Source: Przewalskia tangutica (Eukaryota; Streptophyta; Magnoliopsida; Solanales; Solanaceae). Taken from it: a stretch of DNA of 64,000 bases. Under the pieces are notes generated by a model, which saw nothing but the letters and a program-made list of their open reading frames with translations, did not search any database and had not been told where the DNA came from. A program made the position numbers and the translations under genes. The stretch lies in the NCBI GenBank assembly GCA_029844215.1, contig CM056733.1, forward strand, positions 41,429,142-41,493,141, written 5' to 3'. The first letter of the stretch is position 1, and every line of letters starts with the position of its first letter. Shown piece by piece: positions 46,483 to 58,478 of this stretch.

Positions 46483-47643
46483 CTGCGCTGTACCACCCGT
46501 GCCGCCTCTAGACGGACAATCTCTCCTCAAATGGCCCTGCTGGCCACACGAGTAACAAGCTCCCGAAGCTCTGCGACACTCGCCCTGGTGGAACCTACCG
46601 CATCGAGCACACTGAGGTGTGGGTGGTCCCGATCGGTGACGGTTCCTGCCTCCCTGAAATCCTGTAGTCCCGGAGCCCTGACCTGCTCCTGACTGACCTG
46701 GCTGATCAGACCTCTTGCCAGAAAACCGTGACGGAGCACTCTGTGCTGGCTGGAATGTGGACCTACTCTGCTGCTGAGGTTGTCCGCCTCGAAATCGCCT
46801 GAGACCACGATGTCCCGCCTCTGGCCGGGCTCAATCAAATCGGGTCCTCCTCTCTCTATCCTCTATCCTCGCAGATAGGCCTGCATCCGGGCGATGTCCA
46901 TACCGGGCTGAAGAGCCACACCCAAGCATGCGGTAATCATATGACGGTCAAGCCCCATCACAAAACGATGAACCCTATCCGCCATGTCAGCTACAATAGT
47001 ATGCGCATGTCTGGCCAAGGAGTCAAACTCCAAGCTATACTCCCTGACAGTCCTCCCGTTCTGCCTCAAGGTCAAGAATCTGTCTACCCGGGCTCTCCTC
47101 ATCTCGGGAGGCAAAAGTGATCCATGAAGGCCTCGTAGAACTCCTCCCAAACACCGGAAGAGCATCATCACCTCGAAAGCAACCACGACTCAAACCAGTT
47201 CAACGCAATATCGCGCAACCGGTAAGAGGCTAGCGTAATGCACTTCGATCTCAAGCCCTAAGAACTCGCATGGTCCCAGAGCTGCCGAATGAACTCCCGC
47301 GATCCTCATCGGACCTCGAACCGTAAAACTCGGTGGATGACATCCCGTAAAAATCCCTAATCCACAAATCCGCTCAGGGTAGTGCCGCTCGCTTCGCGCC
47401 GCCTGGCCACTATATCGGTCAATAACCGACCGCTCCCTCGTAGTCTCTATACTCGCACTGGCCGGGAATCGAGGGTCTGCAGGAACCTTCGAGCTACCGC
47501 CTCGCCTTCTAAAATCGCAGCGTGTGAACTCGCCGACCCGCTTACTACCTCGTGCATAGTCCGTGCTCGAGCCCGTAACCCTTCGAGTACCGCTAGCGCC
47601 TCCCGCCGCTTTGCCCTTCGCCCCGGCCGCCTCCGTGAGGCAT
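46483..47643 (-). pseudogene. G1 gag, right copy
   Basis: Start codon at 47643 (MPHGG). A core gag segment is readable at 46863-47186 (VDRFLTLRQNGRTVREYSLEFDSLARH; VHRFVMGLDRH), the retrotransposon-gag fold. The C-terminus has CARCGRFHQGEC and the complete knuckle CYSCGQQGHLRRDC near 46520-46610. It reads into protease at 33642 once the Ogre-like element is ignored. Frameshifts in the N-terminal third break it. The primer site (47833-47844) reads cgctcgatacca, one base short of the intact form. Confidence 0.85.
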
Positions 47644-47849
47644 ATCTCATTTCATAAGACTAGGTCGAGAGGATTCAACCTAATAAGACGACTCTCATCG
47701 CACGATCTCGAGAGAGAAGAATGGAAACCAATCCTAAATGTCCTGCACTCCTCGATTATAGATATGGTGCACAACACACCGATAATCAAGACTCTACTAG
47801 ACACGATGCGTAGACACTTTCCGAGGACTAATCGCTCGATACCACTTTT

Positions 47850-50731
47850 TGTCACGACCACCGGCCGCGATCGTGCCCTACCCGCACCCTGCTCGGTATA
47901 CATCGAGAATAGCAATGGAACATACACAACATAAACATGTGTAAACAATATAACAACACAGACTAGCCGAGCAAGTGCCGCTTTCCATAATATAAACAAA
48001 GTCAAAAGTACAACTTACAACTTTCTACACCAACCACATATGTGAATACGCACTTAGAATAACAATTGTGGCGGGACAGGGCCCCGCCATACCCCTGAAT
48101 GTACATAATCTACAACATCAGGGAAAGACTGTACCAAAAGAAAGACAAGCCTCCGGAGAATGGAGCTTCCGACGTCTGATAAGTGATCCTAAGAGTGAGG
48201 ATCCACCACCTGCTTACCCTTCCTCGCGCATGATTTAACGCGGCCGAGAAGGGGTCAGTACACAATATGTACTAAGTATGTAAAACTGGAAAGTACTGTA
48301 ATTACAACATAAGTTTAAAAGAAAGCCGGAGACATGTATGATAACAAAATTACAGTACACAGTGCCTTACTAACAATGAGAGTACATCAAGAGAATACGT
48401 ACAACATCACAATAGCAGTCTCCCGATCATATCATGGGTAGCGAACCCGTAAAAACAGGTGGTATAACGTCTTGGGGTTCCTACCCCTCATTTATACTCT
48501 TACCCTGAAGCAAGTGGTATAACGTCTTGGGGGTTTTGCCCCTCATTTATACTCTTACCACGCAAAGGTAATAAAGCAGTGGTATAACGTCTTGGGGTTT
48601 ACCCCTCATTTATACTCTTATCCTGGAGAAGGTGGTATAGCGTCTTGGGGGTTTACCCCTCACTTATACTCTTACCCTATCTCAACCGGCCATCATACAA
48701 TAAATAAGCAAGTTAGAAATCCCCCTAACTTCTTATTAGTCTTATTCGTCTACACTCTCATTTTAGTTTACTTAAGGCACTAACAGGTCTTTTATAAAAA
48801 TCCGGGAATTTAACCCAAAGTACTACGTACTTCAACCTTTTAAAAATGACTCATTTTCATATAGCACTTCCAAGATACTATAAACCGTAGTATCAAGTCA
48901 AAATCTCTTTTCAAGACAAGTCACAATACCTTTAGAATTTAAGTTAGGTTTCTAAATCAAGTGACTTCTTTTCTTATAAAACCTTAGGCAATTGATACCT
49001 TAAAACCAATTTGCCTTTCATTAAAAACAAGCCATTTACCTTTGCATAAAGTCAATATAACCAACTCCCCATAAAGTCGTTATATTCACTTTATACCTTA
49101 GTCAAGTACAATTTTCCTATCCAAGGGACTTATACGATTAAAACGACACAAGTATCACATACTTTAAATCCCTTCAAGTCCCTTAACTTTACTAAGACTT
49201 AAGACATCCTTAATACTTTCAAAGAAGTGAGTTAACTTCCTAACTCACCCGACTTGGCATTTTATAAGGCTAGTAAGGAATGTCAAAGTCTTGTACGTCT
49301 ACCGTACTATATACGCGAAACTAGTCATGCTCAAAAGATAGGAAAAAGTTCTACATACCTCGTCGGGTCAAACCACTTGCCAAGTACAAAGTCCCGCCCG
49401 TAGTATGTCAACCTATAATATTCACAATACGTCTATTAAAGCCTTACTTCAATCGTAGAATATTATAAGTGTTAAGTCTCTATATTCTACGGAAAATCGG
49501 ACAGCACCTCCTTTGTTTTTACTCACTTTGCCACCTTTTTCAAGGCCGAAATACAATAACCAAACAGCCCCAATTGGCTCACAACAATATAGAAGGTAGT
49601 CCAATACAAATGAATAACCAAACAGCCCCAATTGGCTCACAACAATATAGAAGGTAGTCCAATACAAATGAATAACAACTAATACAAACTACAGTCCAAA
49701 TTCGGCCACCTTGAGTTCAACAATACCAATTCTTATCCAATTTCCATTTCAATCCAAATTGGTAGCATAACATGATATCAAGTCGCATTTGATTATAATA
49801 ACCATAATCTTTAAGTAAGTAACATGCGACGATTTCTAAAAACGACCAATTAGTAATTCAATTTTCAAGTGGCTTGTATAACATTTCGGATTTAGCTACA
49901 AGCAATCCATAATACTTATAACTTCAACATATCAACTTCATGCTAGCAACAAGTAAAGCTAACAACAACAATATAATTATATAATCTTGTAACACCTTTA
50001 AAAGACAAGATTATACCTTAACGATTTTTAATCCAATTCCAAATCCGAAGTCGCTCCTAGTAGTTTAGAGCCTCTCCAAGACACTTCAATCCGCTTGTTG
50101 AGACCCTTAGAACAACACCAACAATTATCCTTCAAAACTCCAAACAAAACCTAGAAAGACCATTAGGTTTTCGTTTTGCGACTAACCCGTAAACCATCTT
50201 TTTCCAAGATTTTTCTATTGAGATGTGTTTAAAATACACCTAAGAACCTTGGTTTAAAGTGGGGAGCTAAAAGAACAAGGAACAAATTTTTTTCTTCTTT
50301 TCCTTTAGAGAACCCGAGAGCTCCCTATTGAGTTCTTCAAATTTGTGTGAAATTTCTCTAAGTGTTGGCTCTCTCTAGCACTACTAGTATTATATAGAGC
50401 AATGGATGGTCAAGATATAAACAAATGTGAGGCTTGGATAAGCTCTTAGTAATTCAAGACTTATTGACCATATGACTTAGTCAAGATTGTCAAGCCACAA
50501 CTTGCAAGACTTTAGTCATCCAAGACTTATGGTAAATGACCATTATGGCCTTGCCTAAATCGACCAAGGCATCAATAAGGGGGGTGACACATGTCGCCCT
50601 CCCATTCGTCACAATAAAACGTTTTCCGACAATTCCATAATTCCGATAAATTTTTACAAGTCTCAAATCTTAACACTTGTGAGTTTTTACTTACTTTCTT
50701 AAAACATGTCCTGAAATTACGGGGTGTAGCA
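47850..50731 (-). mobile_element. G1 5' LTR (right copy)
   Basis: 2.88 kb, starting tgtcacgacc and ending ggggtgtagca (canonical taaca with one substitution). It matches 17976-20834. Tandem repeats at 48455-48680; 58-bp duplication at 49555-49670; TATA-like tatatag at 50391-50397. To the right it directly abuts the interior of another LTR, meaning G1 inserted there. Confidence 0.85.
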
Positions 50732-53619
50732 CATGTATGACAACCAAACTACAGTTCACAATATATATAACAGTCATGTCAAGTCAGGGACTCATGCCCT
50801 TAAAATCATCACTCAAGTACAACCCGGGAATTTAACCCGCACAATGGCCGCATGCCCCGGCATCTCACCTCGGTATAAGCATGGCCCTGGAACCGTCCTA
50901 GTGGGCCCATACCCGTGGACCATCCAACGTGTCGGTATGCCCAAAGGAGATAACAAGATAATAATCACTGTGGAAGCATACCCGTGGGCCACCCAACATG
51001 TCAGTATGTCCAAACAAATCACAAGATAATACTCACTGTGGACGCATACTCGTGGGCCACCCAACGTGTCGGTATGTCCAATCAATAACAAGATAATACT
51101 CACTGTGGAAGCATACCCGTGGGCCACCCAACGTGTCGGTATGTCCAATCAATAACAAGATAATACTCACTGTGGAAGCATACCCGTGGGCCACCCAACG
51201 TGTCGGTATGTCCAATCAATAACAAGATAATACTCATCGTGAAGATACCCGTGGGCCACCCAACGTGTCAGTATGTCCAAACAATAATAAGATAATCGGC
51301 CCTCCATCGAGAGACTCGGTAGCATAACATCAAACACGTGCACAACAAAGGCTATCTCAACAAGCATAGGCAAGTTACACACAACTCAAGGTGCTTTCAT
51401 TTTATGCCAAGGTCCGGGTTTATAACCCCCAAAGTATTACATACTTTAATTCTTTCAAAAAGAAGATCTCTCCTTTTCTTACGTAAAAACAACTCGATAC
51501 TAATATCCGTAGTACCAAACACGTTCATGTTTAAATCAAGTACTTTAAACATTTTAAACACAACGTCAAGTATACCATTCAAACCCAAGTAACTAACCCC
51601 TTTAAGACCAAGGTACTCCTACCTTTTAAAACCAAACCACTTATATTTTTCCATCAAGAAGAGTTCAATATTTGAAAACAAGTTACTTATACTTTTAAAC
51701 TCAAGTTACTTCTCTTTTCCCAAAATCAAGTTACATGACCTGTCAAAAAGCCTTTAAGTCTCCTTACTTTAGAATGTCAAGAAATCAAATAAAACTTTAT
51801 TCTTTTAAAGACCACGCACTCATTACTCACGAATGAGGTTTCACACTTTTCAACACCACTTAGGTCAATTATATGTCAAGTCTTTTATCTTTTGAAAACA
51901 ACAAACCATTTTTCTACCTACATAAAGTCGTTATAACTAACTTCCCATAAAGTCATTATAACACTTTATGTTTTAAACCAACCAATCACAACTATAAGCA
52001 TTTATGAGACCAATAGGACTTATTCTTTAACAACCGAGTACCCATTACTAATGAATAGGAGTTTACTACTTTTTCACACAATCAAGACCTTTACACTTCA
52101 TATCAAGTCAAGGCACAAAAGGGAAATCAAATTCCTTAAACACACGTGCGTCTACCGCACTATATATTTCACAAATAGTCATGCTCAAGAGGATATGAAG
52201 AATCACATACCTCGCGACGATTGTCGTCAATTAGCAAAATGCTCCACAGTACTATACCCTTCAAGTAGGATACGCTACTCGTAGTACTTCAATCCTAATA
52301 TGGTCATAAAACGTCTATCAATCTCTAGCTTCGAACGTAGAATAAACTAAGTGCAAAGTCCCTAAATTCTACAGAAAATCGGACAACACTTCCTTTGTTT
52401 TAACATACTTTGCCACCTTTTTCAAGGCCGAATTCAATAACCAACGCCACATTTAAGGCTCAATTAATTCAGCAAAAACAAGGGGATTATACGCCTAATA
52501 ATACGTGTAAAATTCCGCCCCACAACAATACAAAAATAAACCAATACTTTCCATGCCATTCTTGGCCAACAATATAACCAAACCTAAATCTTTTCCAATT
52601 ATCTTTTCCAATCCGAGTTCTTAGGTCTAACATGATATCTAGCCCTAGACATCTTCAACAACTACAATTTTCCCCTTTACAACATGTGACGACTAAATTA
52701 GTAACCAAATTGAAGTTACAATCTTAAGGCTAGCATGCCCATTTTCGGTTTTCAACAAGACAACAAGATCCAAATCTATTCAAACTTAAATATAACAGCC
52801 TCAGACTCATTTCCAAACTACTATAACTAGTATTATAACTCATATCCAAGAGAAGGGGAAACTTTTACCTTTTGGAATAGCCCACAAAAGCCCTTTTTCT
52901 TCAACTTCTTTCCCACAAACTCGGCCCACCCACGCTTCCCACAAGTTTACCAACACTTTGCCTTCATGCCGCCGCTCCAACAATTTCCTTAGGCTAGGTT
53001 TTCTTCAAAAATCTAGAGAGAAAGGGAGAGGGGTTCTTAGGGGGGGGGGGTGGGGTTTCCAAGATGAAATTGCCAAGTCTTCCAAGACTTGGCCCTAAAA
53101 TAGGACCCTTTTCTGGTCAAAAGGATGGGAGGGACACTTGTCACCCTCCCATCGGCTTTTCTCAAAATATCCCCTGTTTTCGCCCTCCGCAGAAAAATTC
53201 CGCCTTGGCGCGCTCAATTCGTGAGAATAGTTACTGCATTCGCGCCGCTGCCTCAGCATTCGGGCCAAGGCGCTGCAACCTCGCCAACCTCAAGATAACC
53301 GGCGCCATGCCTCGCTCTCCGCGCGTGTCAGGACTTCGAACCGAAACCATCGCTTTCCCGATCACAGACCGAACTTGTAACTTCCCTAACTTTCGACCCC
53401 GGTGTCCTATCGACGAGCGGTTTGTTGCGTTGGGAACTAGATTTAACGGACTACACACTAGGCTCTTTAAACACCTATCAATTCTTAACAAGCGTGCAAC
53501 ACTCCAAGGTAGACTCAAAATCCGTCCAACACATGTTTGTCAACTTATCTTTCAACTTTCAAATCTTATATTCCTTGGTATGTTCTTATCTTAACTTCTT
53601 GAATTTACGGGGTGTAACA
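50732..53619 (-). mobile_element. L4: LTR truncated by the G1 insertion, nested in E0
   Basis: It starts mid-LTR (catgtatgacaaccaaactac, matching the L3 LTR at about 21793) and ends gaatttacggggtgtaaca at 53619, next to E0 protease. The missing left part would lie on the far side of G1 and is not found in the window. A G-rich run is at 53041-53056. Confidence 0.75.
50925..51290 (-). repeat. ~62-bp tandem repeat in L4 (about 5 units)
   Basis: Units contain cccgtgggccacccaacgtg, then tcggtatgtccaa, then caagataatactcactgtgg. The solo LTR at 60780-61090 carries a related array, in the opposite orientation on the plus strand. Confidence 0.8.
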
Positions 53620-54945
53620 GTCCTGCCGGCTGGACAAGGCATAAATGCGGTTCTGAGGACCGCTAGAACTGGGACCCGCGCCACGACCTCTGTCGCGACC
53701 TGCTGGTCCATGAGTACCACTCCGGCGAGTAAATCGTAGGGATGAAGACCCGACAATGCACTCGTAGGTGACCCTCCCATCACGCTCGCCTGACAGGCTC
53801 TCGCATAGTGACCCTGCTGGCCATAAGTATAGCAAACTCCCGAAGTAGTACCACAACTCCCTGAATGGAATCTACCACATCGGACACACTGAGCGAACCT
53901 CGATCGGTTAGCACCCTTGCTACCCTGGAAGTCCGAAGTCCTGGGGCCCTGACCTGCCCCCGAATACCCTGGCTGTACTGAAGACGGTGCAGGAGTGCTC
54001 TGAGCTGGCTGTGGTGCAAATCTAGACTGCTGCTGAGGCCGTCCACCCCGAGAGCTACCAAAAGATCCGGCCGTCTTGGCCTTCTTCTGCTGCTGATATC
54101 TGTCGACCCGTCGGTCTCTACGCTCCTCGCATCCAAGTGCATGAGCCTGCATGCGGGCAGTGTCCATGCTACCAAGAGCCACACTGAGCAAGACTACGCC
54201 AAGTAGTCATCTAGTCCCGTAACGTGGCGGTGCACTCGGTCCTCCATATACGCATTAACGCAGGGACATATCGAGCCAACGAATCGAACTCAACGTTGTA
54301 CTCCAATCAGGCGCCTCTCTGCCTCAAAGATAAAAATTGCTTGGTCCCGCGCTCCTCATTCGCGGAGGCAAGAAGTGGCTGAGAAAAGCCTCCGAGAACT
54401 CGTCCCATACTGCTGGAGGCGCATGCTCTCCCCGGGATAGCTCCCACGAATCAAACCAGTCGACTGCGGTATCACGCAGCCGATACGAACCGAAGATCAC
54501 GGACTCGGTCTCCGAAGCCTTGATCACTCGCATGATCCTTCAGAATCGACGGATGAACTCCTGCGGATCATCCTCGTGCCTCACCCGTAGAACTCGCGGG
54601 CTACAACTCGTAAAAATCCCGTAGCCTCAAACTATCCGATCTCGGTGAACCACGGTGCTATCGAATCGCCGGCCCACTATCTCATGTCGGCCACGATCAC
54701 GCCGAATCGGGCCATCTCTCAGAACCCATCTCCTCCGCTCCAGCCGTGGACCGAGGCGAGGTAATGTGGTCTCATCGCCCACCGCCGCGCTCTAAACTCG
54801 CTGGGCCGGGCGTGTCGTGGAACTCACCGTCTGAGGTATCGCCTCGGGTATAGATCGGGCACGGGCCTCGTGGCCCTCGTGTCCTACTAGCGACTCCTCG
54901 GCCGCTTTGCCTTCTCGGGGCCCGGGTTGCCTTACGTGGAGGCAT
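53620..54945 (-). pseudogene. E0 gag and protease start
   Basis: Start codon at 54945 (MPPRKATRAPRR). Gag core pieces around 54324-54533 (FGSYRLRDTAVDWFDSWELSRG). A Gln/Arg-rich segment at 53586-54191, then the knuckle region CVRCGRFHSGSCG and CYTYGQQGHYARAC; the second Cys of the last knuckle is Tyr. It ends NRIYALSSRQD at 53620, continuing to the protease at 16440 with about 13 residues lost at the junction. Several frameshifts are present. Confidence 0.85.
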
Positions 54946-55137
54946 AACTGTTAAAGAAAGGAAATACGTTAGAGGGGTCCAACTTATAACACAACTCTAA
55001 GGCACGATCTCAGAGTGAGAAGAATGAAAACCAATCCTAAATATCTTATAGCCTCCTGATTATTGGTGTGGTGCACAACACACCGATAATCAAGACTCTA
55101 CTAGATACGGTCTGTAGACACTTTCCGAGGATTAACT

Positions 55138-55149
55138 GCTCTGATACCA
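55138..55149 (-). other. Primer binding site of E0 (tRNA-iMet type)
   Basis: Minus strand TGGTATCAGAGC, 4 bases inside the LTR at 55154. Confidence 0.85.
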
Positions 55150-55153
55150 CTTT

Positions 55154-57799
55154 TGTCACGATCCGTTCCGGGGCCTGTGACTGGTGCCTTACCCGGGCAC
55201 CCAAGTAGTCATACATCAGAGTAATCAGCGGAATATAAAAACAAGACATGAAACAAATGTAAAATGTAACACAATTTATTTGAGAAAAAGTCGCCTTTCG
55301 GCATATATATATAAACCAAGTCTGGCAGTTACATCCCAACTTTACAATAGGACTACAGACCTCTAAGGAAGTAAACAACTATGGCGGGACAGGGCCCCGC
55401 CATACCCTGAATGTGCAAAACTATCTACAACAACAGGGAGATCATACCCAAAAGTCGAGCCTCCGGAGAAATGGAGCTCCTGACACCAGAGAAAAGATCC
55501 TAAAACTGAGGATCCGCTACCTGCTTCCCTTTACCTGCGACATGAACGCAGCCTCAAGGAGGTCGATAACAGGTACCAAGTATGTGAAACTGTAAAGTAC
55601 TTTAAATGAAATCATACCATTTTAAAAGCAATTTTACAAATATGTACGAAACAACCAATGTAACCGCACATAGTGCCACAACATAACCAAAAGCAAAATA
55701 GATATAACATAACTGGTCTTTTCTAGGCCGCTAATGATCGAAGCAAGGCCAATCGCCCATAGTATCATTATGCGAGCCTAATCCTGGAACTCCCGCAGTC
55801 CGCATAGGTCACACACAGACCCGCATGAGGTATTCCTCGCATCGGGGGTAGCTAGCCCGCGGTATCCTCCTGGACTCCCGCAGTCCGCATAGTCACATAG
55901 ACCACATAGTGACATAGACCGCATAAGGCATTCCTCGTGACGGATAATACACCCGAATGATCAATCCTGGAACTCCCGCAGCCCGCATAGTCACATTGCA
56001 CCGCATAGGTCGATAGACCGCGCATCAAGGGTGGCAAGCCCTGTATAACAAGTCAAGGGTATGTGATATAATAACAAGATAACGCTTAACATTTAACAAC
56101 GTAAGCACAACAAGAATAACCCCCTTACACAACATCACAAGACACTAACACGCGTAGCATCATAACATGTTTACTTATCAAACTATCTTACTACACTTTT
56201 CAGAAATCAATACAAGATTTTCATAAACAAATAAGTAAAACCGTTCCTTTTATCCTTCTTAAGTCGTTATACCTAACTTTCCATAAATCTAGTATAACTC
56301 TTAAGCTTTCTGTTTAAAAAATCAAGTATTACTCTTCTTTCAAAAATGATTCATAATTCTTTTGAAATACTTCAAGGTTCTTATTATTAGACTCAAGTCA
56401 AAAGACGTCAAGTAAAACCATGTTCAGTTAACACACGTACATCTATCGTACTATATATATATATATTTTAAAATATCATGCTCAAGAGGATAGGAAGAAT
56501 CACATACCTCCTCGGCGAAATCCACCTGCCAAGTCGAATATGTCGCGCGCAGAGTATCAACCTATAATAGTCAAATACGTCTATCAACGTCTAGACTATT
56601 CTGTAGAATATTCTAAGCAGAGGGTTCTTAATTCTACGGAAAATTGGGCAGTACTTCCCTACCCGCCATACTACACAAGTCTACTGTAAATACAGTCCTA
56701 TGTAAGTACAGTTCAATCTTCTTTAATAGACTTCTGATGTGATTTCAGTTCAATTCTCTTCTGTAATATCATTCTATGTATCTTATACTTGTTTCTATAC
56801 TACTACAGTATGTAATCTCCAATTACAATAGAAGAATAGGATATTTACCTCGGTAAGCCCAAAATTATCCAAGTTTAAATGTCGATCCTGAGCAAGGTTT
56901 AGCTCCTATTCTGCACGCTCCGATAGCTCCAAGAAACCCTTAGAAGTTCTACACAACTTCTACTTACTACTTCAACCAACTATGAAGTTTCTCCTACGGT
57001 TTCGTTTTGTGACTAAAGGATATAAGGTAGTATTTCTGGGCTTTTAGTATAGAGGTGACTTTGGAATACTACAAGGTATATGGCTAGGGTATTTTGGGAT
57101 AGTAACACTACTTGGAGAATATTTTCTACCAAGGGGGGGGAGGCTTTTGACGAGACAACTAGGAAGGGTGGGGAAAGGGGGTGTTTCGGCTAGCTCTTCT
57201 CAAGAGGGGGGGGGGAAACTTGGACGAGACTTCTACTCAAAGGGGAAAGGATTTTGAGACTTAGAAAATGTGGAGTGGATGTAGAAGTCTTCAACTCAAG
57301 GGGGGTATTTATAGAACACCCAAGGGTCAAGATTAAAACAAATGGAGGGTGGGGATTAGGATCCATGTGAAAGATGAGAACTTCCAACCAAGTGTCCACC
57401 ACAATGTTGGGACATATGTCCACCACAACATTGGGACATATGTCCCCCACAACAAAGAGCCATGTGGCCTCCACTATCTCACAAAACCGTCCAACCTTAC
57501 CTACCCCCACTACCCAAAAATATCTTGCAAGACTTGACCAATTGACCTTGTCCACTTGGCCACATTTTCGTCCAACTCATGCCAACTAAGGGTGACACAT
57601 GTCGCCCTCCTATTGGTCCAAATATTTCGTCTCTCGGAAAAATCCGTAATCGGTTAAAATATTAAAAACGTAGAATTTCCTTCACAAGGTTCGGAATCTT
57701 TTCCGTCGAAAGTTCACAAGTTCATTCTTAACCTAATTAGGGCTTGAATAATCGTACGTACGTCCCCGCATACCTACTCTGGAAGTACGAGGTATAACA
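55154..57799 (-). mobile_element. E0 5' LTR (right copy)
   Basis: 2646 bp from tgtcacgatccgttccgggg to cgaggtataaca. Inverted TATA box at 57306-57313; 10-G run at 57206-57215; the recurring unit cccgcagtccgcatagtcac at 55793-56025. It is the better preserved of the two E0 LTRs. Confidence 0.9.
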
Positions 57800-57804
57800 A
57801 TTTC

Positions 57805-58068
57805 GTTTAGTTGAATTATATAACGAGCTTGTCACCCGATAAGTTGTTGTTGTGGTTTCCTTAGCTTAACCTTAGTGTTATAATCATCCTTGTAGATTAA
57901 GGTGTGGAGGAGAGTGATCCCAACACCGTTAGTAGTGGTTCATCATTAAAGAAATGCCTGAATCATCTCCCTAAACATGTACATCTTAACTATTTCGCCT
58001 CAAATAACAAGCAAACAAATTTTCTAGACATTTTTTTTCAACCTTGTTTCCATAACTGACACACATAA
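57805..58068 (-). other. Sequence between E0 and the solo LTR
   Basis: 264 bases with no coding potential. Probably part of the element or intergenic DNA into which both E0 and the solo LTR inserted. It may continue at 61703 after the solo LTR. Confidence 0.35.
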
Positions 58069-58470
58069 TGTTATACCCCGTATTTCCAGAGTATGTACGT
58101 AGGGCGTACGTATTTAAATTTGAGCCTTAAGGTTTTGGCAAGATTCGAAATTTGGGCACAAGTGCCGAAAAGAATCGTTTTTCGACGAAACGTTTTACTA
58201 AACTTGCGAAGGGAAAATTCGCTATGTCATTTATAATTTTATGGATTTTTCCGAGAGACGAATATTTTGGACCAACGGAAGGGTGACATGTGTCACCCTC
58301 ACATTGGAAGCTTAGGGACGGCAATGGGACGAAATAAGGGCACTTTAGTTGGTAGGATATTTTGTGCAAGTTGGTGTGGTAGATAGATAAGGTGCACATG
58401 GCTTAATCCTAGCCCTACACTTGCCTAACACTTGGAAGAATCTTGGCCATTGGTTGGCCATTCCTTGACC

Positions 58471-58478
58471 TATAAATA
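58471..58478 (+). promoter_or_regulatory. LTR TATA box in the solo LTR
   Basis: TATAAATA 402 bases after the LTR start, in the context gacctataaatacccttag. Transcription would start shortly after, giving about 3.2 kb of R plus U5. Confidence 0.65.

Larger units (their letters stand above)
10417..57799 (-). mobile_element. E0: outermost Tekay-type gypsy element, filled with nested insertions
   Basis: Two closely matching LTRs of the same subfamily face the same way at 10417-13004 and 55154-57799. The five bases outside them are identical: atttc at 10412-10416 and at 57800-57804. E0's own internal parts are pol (13005-16440) on the left and protease start, gag and primer site (53620-55153) on the right. 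These join into one gag-pro-pol frame in minus orientation, with about 40 bases missing from the protease. Everything between 16440 and 53619 was acquired later. The inner repeats are other subfamilies, so 47 kb of window is one original insertion plus its passengers. Confidence 0.85.

Noticed and set aside
53064..53594. 176-residue plus-strand frame
   Set aside because: It lies in LTR sequence read antisense, with no domain, and similar LTRs lack the frame.
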